64,000 nucleotides of DNA from Polynucleobacter sp. AP-Kolm-20A-A1 (GCF_018688315.1 NZ_CP061315.1:558001-622000); one strand, 5' to 3'; shown: positions 31,078-40,482, counted from the stretch's first letter. A program made the numbers and translations. Notes: generated by a model from the letters alone, not told the origin.

Positions 31078-32055
31078 TTAATTGAGGGGTTCAGCACTAT
31101 CGAAGTCATCGGATTTTTTGAGGTCCGGTGACTTTTTTGTTGGCGTATCATTTCGCACTAGCAACCACATCGCTGCAATAACCAAAGTCATTCCACCAAT
31201 TTGAGTCCAAGTAATTGGCTCAGACAAAATTAAATAACCCATAAAGATGGTCGAGACGGGCCCTAGTATTCCGGCCTGAGCAACCAGCGGTGAGCCAATG
31301 CGATTGATGGCAATCATGATTAGTAGCATCGGAATGACGGTGCACAGACTTGCGTTGAGAAGGCTAAACCAATAAATCTGTGGGAGCTGTTCAAAGATGG
31401 CGTTTGGGTTGTGGAAGGATGATTGCAGCACACTCAATACTGCAGATGCTGAGCTAGCTAGAACAACCAACCGGACACTGCCGATGCGCTTTACCATTTC
31501 TCCAGCGCCAATCATGTAGGCTGCATAAGAGCAGGCACTTCCAAAAACTAGGAGCATGCCCAGCCAGGCGCTAATGCCGGTAGAACTTGCATCCTGAATA
31601 AAAACAATAAACACGCCAATGTAGCCGACGATCAGGGCGTACCACTGGAGGCGTGATATTGGTTTCTTTAAAACAAAATAGGAGATTAATAAAACAATGG
31701 TTGGTGTTAGGTATAGAACGATACGCTCAAGACCAACTGAGATATATTGCAATCCCAAGAAATCAATGTAACTAGAAAGAAAATAACCCAAAAACCCTAG
31801 GAAAAATAACTTGGCACGATCAAGCCAGGTAATCGGGCTCATCGATTTTCTGCGAGACTCCCACCAGAATATTGCCCAAAACATAGGGAGCGCCATTAGC
31901 ATGCGTAAGGCCAAAAGGGTTTCAGCATTGGCACCATAACCAAATGCCAGCTTAACTAAAATGGCCTTGCCTGAAAAAAGCATTGAGCCTACTCCGGCCA
32001 TCAAAATGCCATAGAGATAGGGCTTGCGATTGTGTGCTTTGCTGATTGACTGCAT
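31078..32055 (-). CDS. EamA/DMT-family transporter
   Basis: Inner-membrane protein of 325 residues with two EamA repeats. GILMAGVGSMLFSGKAILVKLAFGYG opens the first, LGMLLVFGSACSYAAYMIGAGEMV opens the second, and a charged tail TPTKKSPDLKKSDDF follows the last helix. Not closely similar to the exporter at 27853 beyond the fold. The start codon lies six bases downstream of the nnrD stop, so the two genes are probably co-transcribed. Substrate unknown. Confidence 0.87.
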   Translation of the reverse strand: MQSISKAHNRKPYLYGILMAGVGSMLFSGKAILVKLAFGYGANAETLLALRMLMALPMFWAIFWWESRRKSMSPITWLDRAKLFFLGFLGYFLSSYIDFLGLQYISVGLERIVLYLTPTIVLLISYFVLKKPISRLQWYALIVGYIGVFIVFIQDASSTGISAWLGMLLVFGSACSYAAYMIGAGEMVKRIGSVRLVVLASSASAVLSVLQSSFHNPNAIFEQLPQIYWFSLLNASLCTVIPMLLIMIAINRIGSPLVAQAGILGPVSTIFMGYLILSEPITWTQIGGMTLVIAAMWLLVRNDTPTKKSPDLKKSDDFDSAEPLN

Positions 32056-32061
32056 ATGGAT

Positions 32062-32940
32062 TTATAACAGTTTATTCAGCAGAGATCTCATTTCAAAAAT
32101 AGTTTCAGATGGGGTAAGGCCGATAGGCCCGACCCCTTTGCTAACTAAGCTATCTGCAGCGCTGGCATGAAGTTGTACGGCTAAGCCAGTGGCCTGCCAT
32201 AAATTTAGATGATGTCGAATTCCTTGGGCGGCAATAGCTGCAAGGCTACCAGTAAGGATGTCCCCCATTCCGCCCGTGCCCATGCCAGGGTTTCCTTCTG
32301 TACAAACAACAGTAGGATGGTTTAGTGAGGCAATCAGAGTATGTTGACCTTTTAGAACCACAATCGATCCCGTAAGGTTCACTAGCTTCTCAATCGCCCC
32401 TTCGCGATTTGACTGAATTTGCTCTGTAGTGCTCTCCAGTAATTTTGCGGCTTCACCGGGGTGCGGCGTTAGCACTGTCATTTGTGGAAATTCTTGATTA
32501 CGTTTTTTCAGTGCTGGCAATAAATCTTCTGACTCTGAAATTAAATTTAACGCATCGGCGTCAATTACCAAAGGAATATTTGGATAGGCAAGCATACTTT
32601 GAAGCCAGGCGATTGCAAGCGCAGATTTTCCTAAGCCAGGCCCTATAGCAATGACATCCGGCTTATCATTATTAAATACCGCATTTGGTTGATCAGCCAG
32701 TCGAATCATCAGCTCCGGGTGATCTATATCTGCATGTGCTGATGCGGGATCTAACATTTCTAGCATGGTCCACCCAGCACCGAGATGCAAGCAGGCATTA
32801 CCCGCCAGGACAAGGGCGCCCGCCATTCCGGGTGCTCCGCCAATCAGCATTACCTTACCTGCGCTTCCTTTATGTTCGGCAGGCTCTCGCTTCAGCCTAA
32901 CGGCCAGAGGGAGTGCATTGAGTTGATTGGGAAAGGCCAT
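32062..32940 (-). CDS. nnrD: ADP-dependent (S)-NAD(P)H-hydrate dehydratase
   Basis: Protein of 292 residues, YjeF C-terminal (carbohydrate kinase-like) domain only. It repairs hydrated NAD(P)H. GSAGKVMLIGGAPGMAGALVLAG near 26-48, DADALNLISE near 140, LTPHPGEAAKLL and the catalytic GNPGMGTGGMGDILTGSLAAIAAQG near 225-249 with the key Asp are all present. The epimerase domain NnrE, often fused in enterobacteria, is absent here and must be encoded elsewhere. The gene is divergent from the MBL-type RNase gene. Confidence 0.92.
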   Translation of the reverse strand: MAFPNQLNALPLAVRLKREPAEHKGSAGKVMLIGGAPGMAGALVLAGNACLHLGAGWTMLEMLDPASAHADIDHPELMIRLADQPNAVFNNDKPDVIAIGPGLGKSALAIAWLQSMLAYPNIPLVIDADALNLISESEDLLPALKKRNQEFPQMTVLTPHPGEAAKLLESTTEQIQSNREGAIEKLVNLTGSIVVLKGQHTLIASLNHPTVVCTEGNPGMGTGGMGDILTGSLAAIAAQGIRHHLNLWQATGLAVQLHASAADSLVSKGVGPIGLTPSETIFEMRSLLNKLL

Positions 32941-33003
32941 GTAGACAGTATGTTCTAAATTGAATGTTGTTTAGATAATTGTAAGAGAGTGTATGCTGAT
33001 TAA

Positions 33004-34419
33004 ATGAAGATTCAATTTTTAGGTGCGGCAGGGGAAGTCACTGGATCAAGACATTCGGTGGAGGTAACGCTGGCCGGTAGGTCAAGACATTTCATGGTTG
33101 ACTATGGAATGTTTCAGGGTGGCAGGGAGGCTAGCAATAAAAATTTAGAACCTTTGCCCTTCGCGCCAAAAGATCTGGATTTTGTAGTACTCACTCATGC
33201 TCATATAGATCATAGTGGTCTGTTGCCAAGATTATGTGCGCAAGGATTTACTGGGCCGATCTATTGCACAAGCGCCACCTACGAATTATTAAAAATTCTG
33301 TTACTTGATAGCGCGCATTTACAGCGCGCGGACGTAGAGCGAGCCGAACGAAAACAAAAAGCAGGTAAGTGGCACGGAGAAATGCCGATTGCACTGTATT
33401 CCCGGGAGGAGGTAGAAACTACCCTGACGCAGTTTGAGGCATTGGAATACGGACAATCAATCGAGTTGGTCCCAGGGATGCAGTTGGAGTTTCATAATGC
33501 CGGGCATATTTTGGGCTCTGCAATTGCAGTCATTGATATCACGGAGGATGGCGACCAGAAAAAACGCTGCGTTTTCTCTGGGGATATAGGTATGAAGGGT
33601 AAAGTATTAATGCCTGATCCTGACCTAATCAAAAACGCAGATGTGGTCGTAGTTGAATCTACCTATGGAGACCGTCTCCATCGAAGCTTGCAGGATACGG
33701 AAGATGAGTTGGTTGAAGTGATCAGCGCAACGATGGCTGGGCATGGGAACGTTGTTATGCCAGCCTTTGCTGTGGGCCGCACACAAGAAATTTTATTTCT
33801 CTTAATTGATTTGGTGAAAAGAGGGCGCCTGCCTCATTTAAGTATTTGGGTAGATTCACCCATGGCTACTGCAGCAACCCATCTAACCCAGCATTTTTTC
33901 TCCCATTTGGATGGAGAGTCTCAGGCAACATTTGAGTGGTATAGAGATAATCCAGGCTCCGTAGATCTTCGCTTTATTGCGGATGTAGAAGAATCGAAAG
34001 CCCTGAATAAGATTAAAGGCGGTGCCATCATTATTTCTGCAAGCGGTATGTGTGATGCAGGGCGAATTGTGCATCACTTGGCCAGCAATTTACCGAGAGC
34101 GCAAAACGCCATTGTCATTACTGGTTTTCAGTCTTATGGAAGCCTCGGTAGGCGCCTGGTAGACAAGGTGCAGAAGGTTCGTTTATTTGGTGAAGAAGTT
34201 CCTGTGAGAGCTTCGGTGCATACGATTGGGGGTTTATCTGCTCATGCAGATCAGGCCGGCTTATTGGACTGGCTTAAGGGGTTTGAGCAGCCACCAAAAA
34301 CAGTCTTTGTGGTGCATGGCGAGCCGGAGTCATCTTCCGTTCTGGCTCAAAGCATCAGGGAAGAATTGCATTGGAGCAATGTCATCATCCCTGAGCGTTT
34401 ACATACTTATCAGTGTTAG
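33004..34419 (+). CDS. MBL-fold RNA-processing exonuclease (beta-CASP, CPSF/Ysh1-like)
   Basis: Protein of 471 residues. The metal-binding HxHxDH motif is LTHAHIDHSGLLP near residues 62-74, with further ligands in NAGHILGSA and FSGDIG. The beta-CASP insertion covers about 240-380 and includes DSPMATAA, and the RMMBL domain ends with GGLSAHADQAGLL and VVHGEPESS. These enzymes cleave or trim RNA; the bacterial form of this length is widespread but little studied. A single ATG with GTATGCTGATTAA in front; no clear ribosome site. Confidence 0.88.
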   Translation: MKIQFLGAAGEVTGSRHSVEVTLAGRSRHFMVDYGMFQGGREASNKNLEPLPFAPKDLDFVVLTHAHIDHSGLLPRLCAQGFTGPIYCTSATYELLKILLLDSAHLQRADVERAERKQKAGKWHGEMPIALYSREEVETTLTQFEALEYGQSIELVPGMQLEFHNAGHILGSAIAVIDITEDGDQKKRCVFSGDIGMKGKVLMPDPDLIKNADVVVVESTYGDRLHRSLQDTEDELVEVISATMAGHGNVVMPAFAVGRTQEILFLLIDLVKRGRLPHLSIWVDSPMATAATHLTQHFFSHLDGESQATFEWYRDNPGSVDLRFIADVEESKALNKIKGGAIIISASGMCDAGRIVHHLASNLPRAQNAIVITGFQSYGSLGRRLVDKVQKVRLFGEEVPVRASVHTIGGLSAHADQAGLLDWLKGFEQPPKTVFVVHGEPESSSVLAQSIREELHWSNVIIPERLHTYQC

Positions 34420-34420
34420 A

Positions 34421-35239
34421 TTATTCGGCAACTTTTGCCCCCTGAATATTGTGATGCTTCATCGCATCTGACACAAATCCAGATTGCTTTAATTCTGTAA
34501 TGACATTGCTTAGATAAGTAGTTGTGTCTTCGTAATTTGACCTTGCTTTTGGAATGCCAATAGCCTGGTTGATCACCATAAAGCGCCCAGGTAGCATGCG
34601 CAAACCATCATAGCGTTTAGCATCGCTTTCTAACTGCTGTTTAACGCCCGCAGCCACATTCCCTTTTCCCGACATAAAGTCATCTACGACAGCTTGTGAG
34701 CTAGCTGATCGCAATAGTGCAGCATTTTTAATTTCACGCGTGAGGTACAAGTCATAGGCACTACCTTTTCCCACTACGATTTCATTGCCAGCCAAATCTA
34801 CCTCTTCGTTGGCCTTTAATGGGGAGGAAGACTTCACCATATAGGCGCCTTCAATCTGAATATAGGCTGGCGTATAACTAATATCTGCGCCACGCACTGG
34901 ATCGATCGCAACAAATACCAAATCGATCTCACCGGTTTTGACTGCATCAACTGTTGCGCCTGCAGTTTTAAACGGGATTAACTGCACTGGCTTAGAAATT
35001 CGTTTCCCAATTTCATTGGCGATATCAATAGTTACGCCATATAGATTTTTGGTATTCGGATCTTCATTCGCAAGAATAGGATTTCCCAAATTGATGCCGA
35101 CACGCAAAGTGCCGGTCGGAACAAAAGAAGTGAGGGCTGCAGGACTGATAGATTTCATAACAGGAGGTTGTTGACTAATTGCGAATTGAGATAAACACAG
35201 TAGCGTTAGAGAAAGTGCTAGAGAGAATGTGAATTTCAT
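34421..35239 (-). CDS. Periplasmic solute-binding protein (amino-acid-type, SBP family 3)
   Basis: Protein of 272 residues with a signal peptide (MKFTFSLALSLTLLCLSQFAIS). The mature part shows GTLRVGINLGNPILA, DIANEIGKRISKPVQLIPF and DLVFVAIDPVRGADISYT, typical of the bilobal glutamine/histidine-binding group. No permease or ATPase gene is near, so it may share a transporter elsewhere or act as a sensor. The frame opens at a TTG 15 bases earlier, but ATG 35239 starts the signal peptide. A terminator lies only 17 bases upstream, leaving little room for a promoter. Confidence 0.82.
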   Translation of the reverse strand: MKFTFSLALSLTLLCLSQFAISQQPPVMKSISPAALTSFVPTGTLRVGINLGNPILANEDPNTKNLYGVTIDIANEIGKRISKPVQLIPFKTAGATVDAVKTGEIDLVFVAIDPVRGADISYTPAYIQIEGAYMVKSSSPLKANEEVDLAGNEIVVGKGSAYDLYLTREIKNAALLRSASSQAVVDDFMSGKGNVAAGVKQQLESDAKRYDGLRMLPGRFMVINQAIGIPKARSNYEDTTTYLSNVITELKQSGFVSDAMKHHNIQGAKVAE

Positions 35240-35255
35240 TAAAAGATGAGACAAA

Positions 35256-35279
35256 AAAACCGCGGCGGACCGCGGTTTT
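35256..35279. terminator. Intrinsic terminator between two minus-strand genes
   Basis: AAAACCGCGG-CGGA-CCGCGGTTTT is a perfect ten-base stem with a four-base loop, followed on the minus strand by further T residues. It ends the transcript of the small gene at 35297-35500. Confidence 0.92.
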
Positions 35280-35296
35280 GTCTACAGCGCTAAAAA

Positions 35297-35500
35297 TTAC
35301 TTCTTAGCATCAGCAGCTGGTGCTGCCGCTGGAGCAACTGGAGCAGCTGCAGGAGCATCTTTCTTAGCTTCTTCCATGTGTGCAGCTTCTGCACCATGCT
35401 TTTCGCCACCCATATCAATGTTGCCATCACCCTTAAGGAGTAAATAGGCTGTGGCACCAACTAAGACTAGTACCATGATGATGATTGAACGGTTGCTCAT
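35297..35500 (-). CDS. Small membrane-anchored Ala/Pro-tailed protein, 67 residues
   Basis: One N-terminal membrane helix (residues 5-22, SIIIMVLVLVGATAYLLL) is followed by GDGNIDMGGEKHG, an acidic/basic segment AAHMEEAKKD and an Ala/Pro tail ending AADAKK. The helix is probably an uncleaved anchor with the tail in the periplasm. It is transcribed alone: a terminator follows after 17 bases. No family recognised; the tail resembles that of two other small proteins in the window. Confidence 0.65.
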   Translation of the reverse strand: MSNRSIIIMVLVLVGATAYLLLKGDGNIDMGGEKHGAEAAHMEEAKKDAPAAAPVAPAAAPAADAKK

Positions 35501-35666
35501 TGCTTTTCCTTCGATTTGGTTGAAATTGGATCAATATTAACTCGGGAAGGGCGCTGGGTAAATCCCAAAAACCCCTAGGGCCCTATATCCAAGGTAAAAC
35601 TAGGTATTAACACTAATTTGGAGTGCAGGTTAAGATGACTCTATACATACGCCAGAAGGTCGCAAC

Positions 35667-36524
35667 ATGAGTCCAAAGCTTCCCGTTCACAACTCACAAA
35701 CAATTACTGAATTTTTAAATTTGCATCACAGTCACATAGCTGAGGATGGCTCTGATGATTCGTACAAGTTTGCCTTTGATGACGAAGCTTTTTTGGCCCG
35801 CAGAGAAACTATGGGCATTCGTTTTGAGCTTGAGTTGCTCAAGCCCGAGGTCTTGCTCAAAGAGCATGGCATTGATCACACCATTACTGTATTTGGATCA
35901 ACTCGTTTTGTCAGCCATCAGCATGCTTTAGATCTAGAAAAGAATGCTAAGACACCAGAAGAGGCTGCGGTAGCGAAAAAAGCCATTCTGCACAGCAAGT
36001 ACTATGAGTCCGCTCGACAGTTTGGTGCTTTGGTAGCGCATTACAACGAAACCCAAAAACTAAACTCCAATAAATTGCATATCTGTACTGGTGGTGGACC
36101 GGGCATTATGGAGGCCGCTAATCGTGGCGCATTTGAAGTTGGCGATAAAACTATTGGTTTTAATATCAGCCTTCCCAGAGAGCAGCACCCCAATCCTTAC
36201 ATCAGTCCTGGGCTCAGTTTTCGCTTCCATTACTTTGCTTTGCGCAAGATGCACTTTATGTTGCGAGCTAGGGCAATTGTCGCCTATCCCGGAGGCTTCG
36301 GCTCCTTTGATGAATTGTTCGAAGTCCTAACGCTCATTCAGACTAAAAAAGTGGTTCCCATTCCAGTCATCTTGGTGGGGAAAGATTATTGGAGTGAGAT
36401 GGTGAACTTCAATCACATGGTGGAATTTGGCGTGATTGACCAGGAAGATATGAACATCATTCACTTTGTAGAGACTGCCGAAGAAGCCTGGCAGGTTATC
36501 CAGGGCTGGTATCAGCTTAGCTGA
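35667..36524 (+). CDS. LOG-family protein (TIGR00730, nucleoside 5'-monophosphate phosphoribohydrolase-like)
   Basis: Protein of 285 residues. The signature GGGPGIMEAANRGA (about 144-157) and PGGFGSFDELFEVLTLIQ (about 208-225) are those of the lysine-decarboxylase-named LOG family, which releases free bases from nucleoside monophosphates. FGSTR near residue 74 holds the ligand phosphate. The protein is longer than minimal LOG (about 190), with an N-terminal extension of roughly 65 residues, as in the larger bacterial subgroup. The gene stands before a channel-like gene with 26 bases between. Confidence 0.85.
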   Translation: MSPKLPVHNSQTITEFLNLHHSHIAEDGSDDSYKFAFDDEAFLARRETMGIRFELELLKPEVLLKEHGIDHTITVFGSTRFVSHQHALDLEKNAKTPEEAAVAKKAILHSKYYESARQFGALVAHYNETQKLNSNKLHICTGGGPGIMEAANRGAFEVGDKTIGFNISLPREQHPNPYISPGLSFRFHYFALRKMHFMLRARAIVAYPGGFGSFDELFEVLTLIQTKKVVPIPVILVGKDYWSEMVNFNHMVEFGVIDQEDMNIIHFVETAEEAWQVIQGWYQLS

Positions 36525-36550
36525 GTAGGCTCGCCTGTAAAATCTCCATC

Positions 36551-37063
36551 ATGAATTCATCTCAAGCCAGTATCGCAACATCTCTTGATCTCCCGGGCTA
36601 CCTTTTGGGTGGCTCCATGCTTTTGCTGGTGATGATTTTTCATGGCGTTCTTTTATTGCAAATTGCCAAACGCTATGAAGTCAAAACCTTTCTGTATTTA
36701 TCTGAGAAGAAATATTCTGCAGTGGCAATGTGTTTTTACACCAGCGTCTTTTGTTTGTTCTTAACGCATATCGCTGAAATACTCATTTGGGGTATTGCTC
36801 TATATGCATTTAAATTGCTACCCGAGCTTGGTCAAAGCATTCTCTTTAGTGGCAGCACCTATACGGCCATGGGTTTCATGGAAGACATTCTTCCGAGCGG
36901 CTGGAAGATGCTGGCAGTCATTATTGCTTTTTCTGGAATGTTTGCGTTTGCCTGGACTGCATCCGTCATGATTTCAATGACAAAGAACTTTCGCCAGGCC
37001 TATACCAAGCTTCACATGAGAAAACTCAATATCTCATCAGACATCATTGATCGCTTTGAGTAA
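36551..37063 (+). CDS. Two-helix ion-channel-like membrane protein with an altered selectivity filter
   Basis: Protein of 170 residues. Hydrophobic helices lie near 17-38, 58-83 and 118-141. Between the last two, SGSTYTAMGFMEDILP (about 101-116) sits where the pore loop of Ion_trans_2 potassium channels would be, followed by the GWKMLAVIIAFSGMFAFAW helix typical of such channels. The canonical TVGYG filter is replaced by TAMGF. This looks like a diverged pore domain, perhaps with changed ion selection or no conduction. Three bases separate it from the next gene. Confidence 0.6.
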   Translation: MNSSQASIATSLDLPGYLLGGSMLLLVMIFHGVLLLQIAKRYEVKTFLYLSEKKYSAVAMCFYTSVFCLFLTHIAEILIWGIALYAFKLLPELGQSILFSGSTYTAMGFMEDILPSGWKMLAVIIAFSGMFAFAWTASVMISMTKNFRQAYTKLHMRKLNISSDIIDRFE

Positions 37064-37066
37064 TAC

Positions 37067-38284
37067 ATGAGTAAAACTTGGGATGCCATCATTGTCGGTG
37101 GAGGCGCAGCAGGACTATTCTGTGCCGGAGTGGCTGGTCAGTTAGGTAGGAAAGTTTTAGTACTAGATCATGCTCAAGTATTGGGCGAAAAGATTCGCAT
37201 TAGTGGTGGCGGTCGTTGCAACTTCACCAATTTGCATAGCAGCCCAGCCAATTTCTTATCGCTTAATCAACACTTCGTAAAAAGTGCGCTCGCTAGATAT
37301 CCTTCATCTGAATTTATCAAGCTAGTAACGGCTCATGGGATTAATTACCATGAGAAACACCAAGGCCAGTTATTTTGCGATGATTCAGCAAAGCAAATCA
37401 TTGATATGCTCTTTGCAGAATGTGCCAAGGGTAAGGTGATGGTGCGTAATCCTGTCGCAGTTGAATCGATTGCCCAAGATGGTGATGCCTGGATTGTTCG
37501 TACCAACATGGGCCTTGAAAGGACCAAAGCAGTAGTCATGGCAACTGGCGGTTTGCCAGTTCCAGCCATAGGCGCTACTGCGTATTCATTGGATATTGCA
37601 AAACAGTTTGGCTTAAACGTTATCGACCCAAGACCTGCTCTGGTACCGCTGTCTTTTACTGCAGATACTTTTGGCAACCTCAATGACTTGGCAGGTCTTA
37701 GCGTTCCCGTCAGAATAGCCTCTGGCTCTAAAGGGCATCGTTATGGCGCCTGCAGATTTAATGAAGATCTTTTGCTAACTCATAAAGGTCTATCTGGTCC
37801 TGCCGTTCTCCAGGCAAGTAGTTATTGGGAAGAGGGCGAGCCCATTCATATTGATTGGCTGGGAGCGGTTGAGCGTCCTGGCGGCTTTAATTGCGATGAG
37901 CTCTTCAATAATGAAGAGAACCGCTTAAAGCTAACTGAAACCATTCTTGCTTCTGTGCTGCCTCAGCGTTTAGCAAAAGCATTTGCTGAGCAGAAAAATT
38001 TAGTAGGTCGAAAGTGGGCTGAGGTATCTAAAAAAGATCGCCAAGCCCTCAAAGAGTTGATAACCAACTGGTCAGTAAAGCCCGCAGGTACCCTGGGCTG
38101 GAAAAAAGCTGAAGTGATGTTAGGTGGCGTTGATACCAAAGAGCTTGATGGACAGACCATGATGTCCCGCAAACATTCAGGACTCTTTTTTATTGGCGAG
38201 TGCGTCGATGTCACTGGCCATTTAGGTGGTCATAACTTCCAGTGGGCCTGGGCAAGCGGCTTTGCTTGCGCGCAAGCTTTATAG
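37067..38284 (+). CDS. BaiN/RdsA-family NAD(P)/FAD-dependent oxidoreductase (HI0933-like)
   Basis: Flavoprotein of 405 residues. The FAD Rossmann motif is AIIVGGGAAGLFCA (residues 7-20), followed by GEKIRISGGGRCNFTN, ATGGLPVPAIGATAYSLDIAKQFG, and near the C-terminus ITGHLGGHNFQWAW-type sequence (here VTGHLGGHNFQWAW) that closes the FAD site. Members reduce C=C bonds in some gut bacteria or have unknown roles; the TIGR03862 subgroup in proteobacteria is uncharacterised. It starts three bases after the channel-like gene, so the two are likely co-translated. Confidence 0.87.
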   Translation: MSKTWDAIIVGGGAAGLFCAGVAGQLGRKVLVLDHAQVLGEKIRISGGGRCNFTNLHSSPANFLSLNQHFVKSALARYPSSEFIKLVTAHGINYHEKHQGQLFCDDSAKQIIDMLFAECAKGKVMVRNPVAVESIAQDGDAWIVRTNMGLERTKAVVMATGGLPVPAIGATAYSLDIAKQFGLNVIDPRPALVPLSFTADTFGNLNDLAGLSVPVRIASGSKGHRYGACRFNEDLLLTHKGLSGPAVLQASSYWEEGEPIHIDWLGAVERPGGFNCDELFNNEENRLKLTETILASVLPQRLAKAFAEQKNLVGRKWAEVSKKDRQALKELITNWSVKPAGTLGWKKAEVMLGGVDTKELDGQTMMSRKHSGLFFIGECVDVTGHLGGHNFQWAWASGFACAQAL

Positions 38285-38286
38285 TT

Positions 38287-39048
38287 TTATCCCTGACGCT
38301 TTTTCTTTTCCCGCGAGCGGATATTTAAAAGCTCAACTGATAGTGAAAATGCCATGGCTACATAGACGTAGCCTTTAGGAATATGAACACTCATTCCTTC
38401 TGCAATCAATACAACGCCTACCACTGTCAAAAAAGATAAGGCCAGGACCTTAATGGAGGGGTGGCGGTGAACAAAATCTCCAATAGGCTTTGCTGCCACC
38501 AGCATGATGAGAACCGAAGCAAGAACGGCTGCAATCATGACGCTGATTTGATCAACCATGCCTACTGCGGTGATTACGCTATCTAGAGAGAAAATGATGT
38601 CTAGTAAGCCGATTTGCAAAACGGAGCCAACAAAGAGGGTCATCATCGACTTGCCAGCATTTTGGCTGTTCGCATTGCTATGGGCTTCGCCATGTTCTCC
38701 CACTTCAACCTCAACGTAGATTTCTTTTGAGGCCTTCCATATCAAGAAGAAGCCGCCAAGGAGAAGGATTAAATCTCTGCCGCTGATGACGTGTTCGGAA
38801 ATGCTAAAGAGGGGGGCGGTCAATCCCATTACCCATGACAGACTGAGTAACAACAGAATGCGCGTTACCAATGCAAAGATCAGCCCAAAGCGGCGTACCT
38901 TTTCCCGGATTTCTATTGGGAGTCTATTGGCAATGACGCTAATGAAAATGATGTTATCAATACCCAGAATGATTTCTAGGGCAGAGAGCGTTAAAAATGC
39001 GATCCAAGCATTGGGGTCGCTGATAAGTTGCATAAAGCTTTCGATCAT
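38287..39048 (-). CDS. TerC-family membrane protein
   Basis: Inner-membrane protein of 253 residues with about seven helices. Conserved acidic motifs within membrane segments are SALEIILGIDNIIFISV (residues 21-37) and GLLDIIFSLDSVITAVG (about 147-163). A histidine- and acid-rich loop EVEVGEHGEAHSNANSQ joins the two halves. TerC/Alx/YoaE-like proteins are linked to metal (manganese, calcium) export and tellurite resistance. It is convergent with the flavoprotein gene, with two bases between stops. Confidence 0.88.
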   Translation of the reverse strand: MIESFMQLISDPNAWIAFLTLSALEIILGIDNIIFISVIANRLPIEIREKVRRFGLIFALVTRILLLLSLSWVMGLTAPLFSISEHVISGRDLILLLGGFFLIWKASKEIYVEVEVGEHGEAHSNANSQNAGKSMMTLFVGSVLQIGLLDIIFSLDSVITAVGMVDQISVMIAAVLASVLIMLVAAKPIGDFVHRHPSIKVLALSFLTVVGVVLIAEGMSVHIPKGYVYVAMAFSLSVELLNIRSREKKKRQG

Positions 39049-39099
39049 TTTCTACTTTGCCAATGTGGTGATAAGGTAAAGTGTATCCAAGTAAATTAA

Positions 39100-40089
39100 A
39101 TGTCGCCTCATATGTATAAGTCCACACAAATCATCAGGATATTTCTGCTAAGCCTATTGCTTTGCTGCTCCTGGAAAGCGGTTCAGGCGGCTTATCCTGA
39201 TAAACCAGTCAAAATCATTATTGGATTTCCTGCAGGCGGACCTTTGGATGCTCACATTCGACTGTTGGTTGATAGGCTGCAGTCTGCTTTAGGGCAAACA
39301 GTCATCGTCGATTACAAGGCTGGAGCAGGTGGCGCGGTTGGTGCTCAGTATGTCGCGCAATCACCGGCTGATGGATATACAGTGCTATTGGCTAATACTG
39401 GAACAATGGTAATTAACCCAGCGATTTACACCAAATCACCTTATGACACCCTAAAAGATTTCCAACCGATTGCTAGAACTGCGCAGCAACCACTGGCATT
39501 GATTGTGAACAAGGATGTGCAAGCAAATACTCTGAAAGAATTCATAGCGTACGCAAAAGCAAATCCAGGAAAGCTGAACTATGGGTCAGCGGGTAATGGC
39601 GGCATTTCTCATTTGGTTCCAGAGATGCTCAAAAGCGAGACGGGAATATTTATGGTGCACATCCCCTTCAAGGGAAGCGCTCCAGCATTTACTGATTTGA
39701 TCGCAGGCCATGTGCAATTTATGGCGGAGTCCGTTCCTCAAGCGGCTAACTATGTTAAGCAGGGGAAAATCAAAGCCCTGGCAGTAACTAGTGCCAAGCG
39801 CAATCCAGCATTGCCGAATACACCAACTGTGATCGAGACAGGTGTTGCGAACTTAGAGGTGGTTGGCTTTTATGGAATATTGGCGCCAAAGGGTACTCCA
39901 CCAGATGTCGTGAATAAATTAAGTCAGGCATTTAAAGAAACGCTCGAGTCACCTGATATTCAGAAAAAAATGATTGATCAAGGCGCTGATCCTGCTTATC
40001 TCAATGCAGATCAATTCTCAAAATTTCTTGCCGCAGAAATGCCACGTTGGGCAAAAGCAGTGAAGCAGGCAGGAGCCAAGCTCGACTAA
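39100..40089 (+). CDS. Bug-type (tripartite tricarboxylate) substrate-binding protein
   Basis: Periplasmic receptor of 329 residues. A signal peptide ends near KAVQA, then AYPDKPVKIIIGFPAGGPLDAHIR starts the mature part, a form common to Bug proteins; DYKAGAGGAVGAQYVAQSPADGYTVLL is the second landmark. These bind carboxylates or aromatic acids. Neither a TctA nor a TctB membrane partner is near. ATG 39112, four codons inside, is an equally good start. Divergent from terC. Confidence 0.87.
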   Translation: MSPHMYKSTQIIRIFLLSLLLCCSWKAVQAAYPDKPVKIIIGFPAGGPLDAHIRLLVDRLQSALGQTVIVDYKAGAGGAVGAQYVAQSPADGYTVLLANTGTMVINPAIYTKSPYDTLKDFQPIARTAQQPLALIVNKDVQANTLKEFIAYAKANPGKLNYGSAGNGGISHLVPEMLKSETGIFMVHIPFKGSAPAFTDLIAGHVQFMAESVPQAANYVKQGKIKALAVTSAKRNPALPNTPTVIETGVANLEVVGFYGILAPKGTPPDVVNKLSQAFKETLESPDIQKKMIDQGADPAYLNADQFSKFLAAEMPRWAKAVKQAGAKLD

Positions 40090-40092
40090 TTT

Positions 40093-40482
40093 TTAGTTGG
40101 GCTGGTTTCTCATCCAGTCGGCGGTGTTGAAGAATGACTCTTCGAGTTGCTTCGCGGTATTTCCAGTAATTCCACAATCCTCCAATGCCTGATACATACA
40201 GGCAAGCCATTGATTGCGCTCATTTAAGCCAATCTTAAAAGGGAGGTGGCGTGCCCTTAGCATTGGGTGGCCGTATTTAGGTGAATAGATGTCAGGTCCA
40301 CCCATCCAACCCGTTAGAAAGAATTTCAACTTCTCTCTGGAGTTGGAGAGGTCTTGTCCGTGCATGGCCCGAAGATCGCTAAATTTAGGCTCTAAAGCCA
40401 TTAAATCGTAAAAGCGGTCAACTAGCTCATCGACCTTGTCGATACCGCCAATGGCGTCATAAATGGATTGTCTTTCTGTCAT
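40093..40482 (-). CDS. Group II truncated haemoglobin
   Basis: Protein of 129 residues with a two-over-two globin fold. SIYDAIGGIDKVDELVDRFYDLM forms helices A-B, the E helix lies in KLKFFLTGWMGGP, and the proximal His is in LRARHLPFKIG near 75-85; Trp in RNQWLACM (G8) is characteristic of group II. Such globins bind oxygen or nitric oxide. The start is ATG 40482; a GTG one codon earlier is also possible. Convergent with the Bug gene with three bases between. Confidence 0.88.
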   Translation of the reverse strand: MTERQSIYDAIGGIDKVDELVDRFYDLMALEPKFSDLRAMHGQDLSNSREKLKFFLTGWMGGPDIYSPKYGHPMLRARHLPFKIGLNERNQWLACMYQALEDCGITGNTAKQLEESFFNTADWMRNQPN

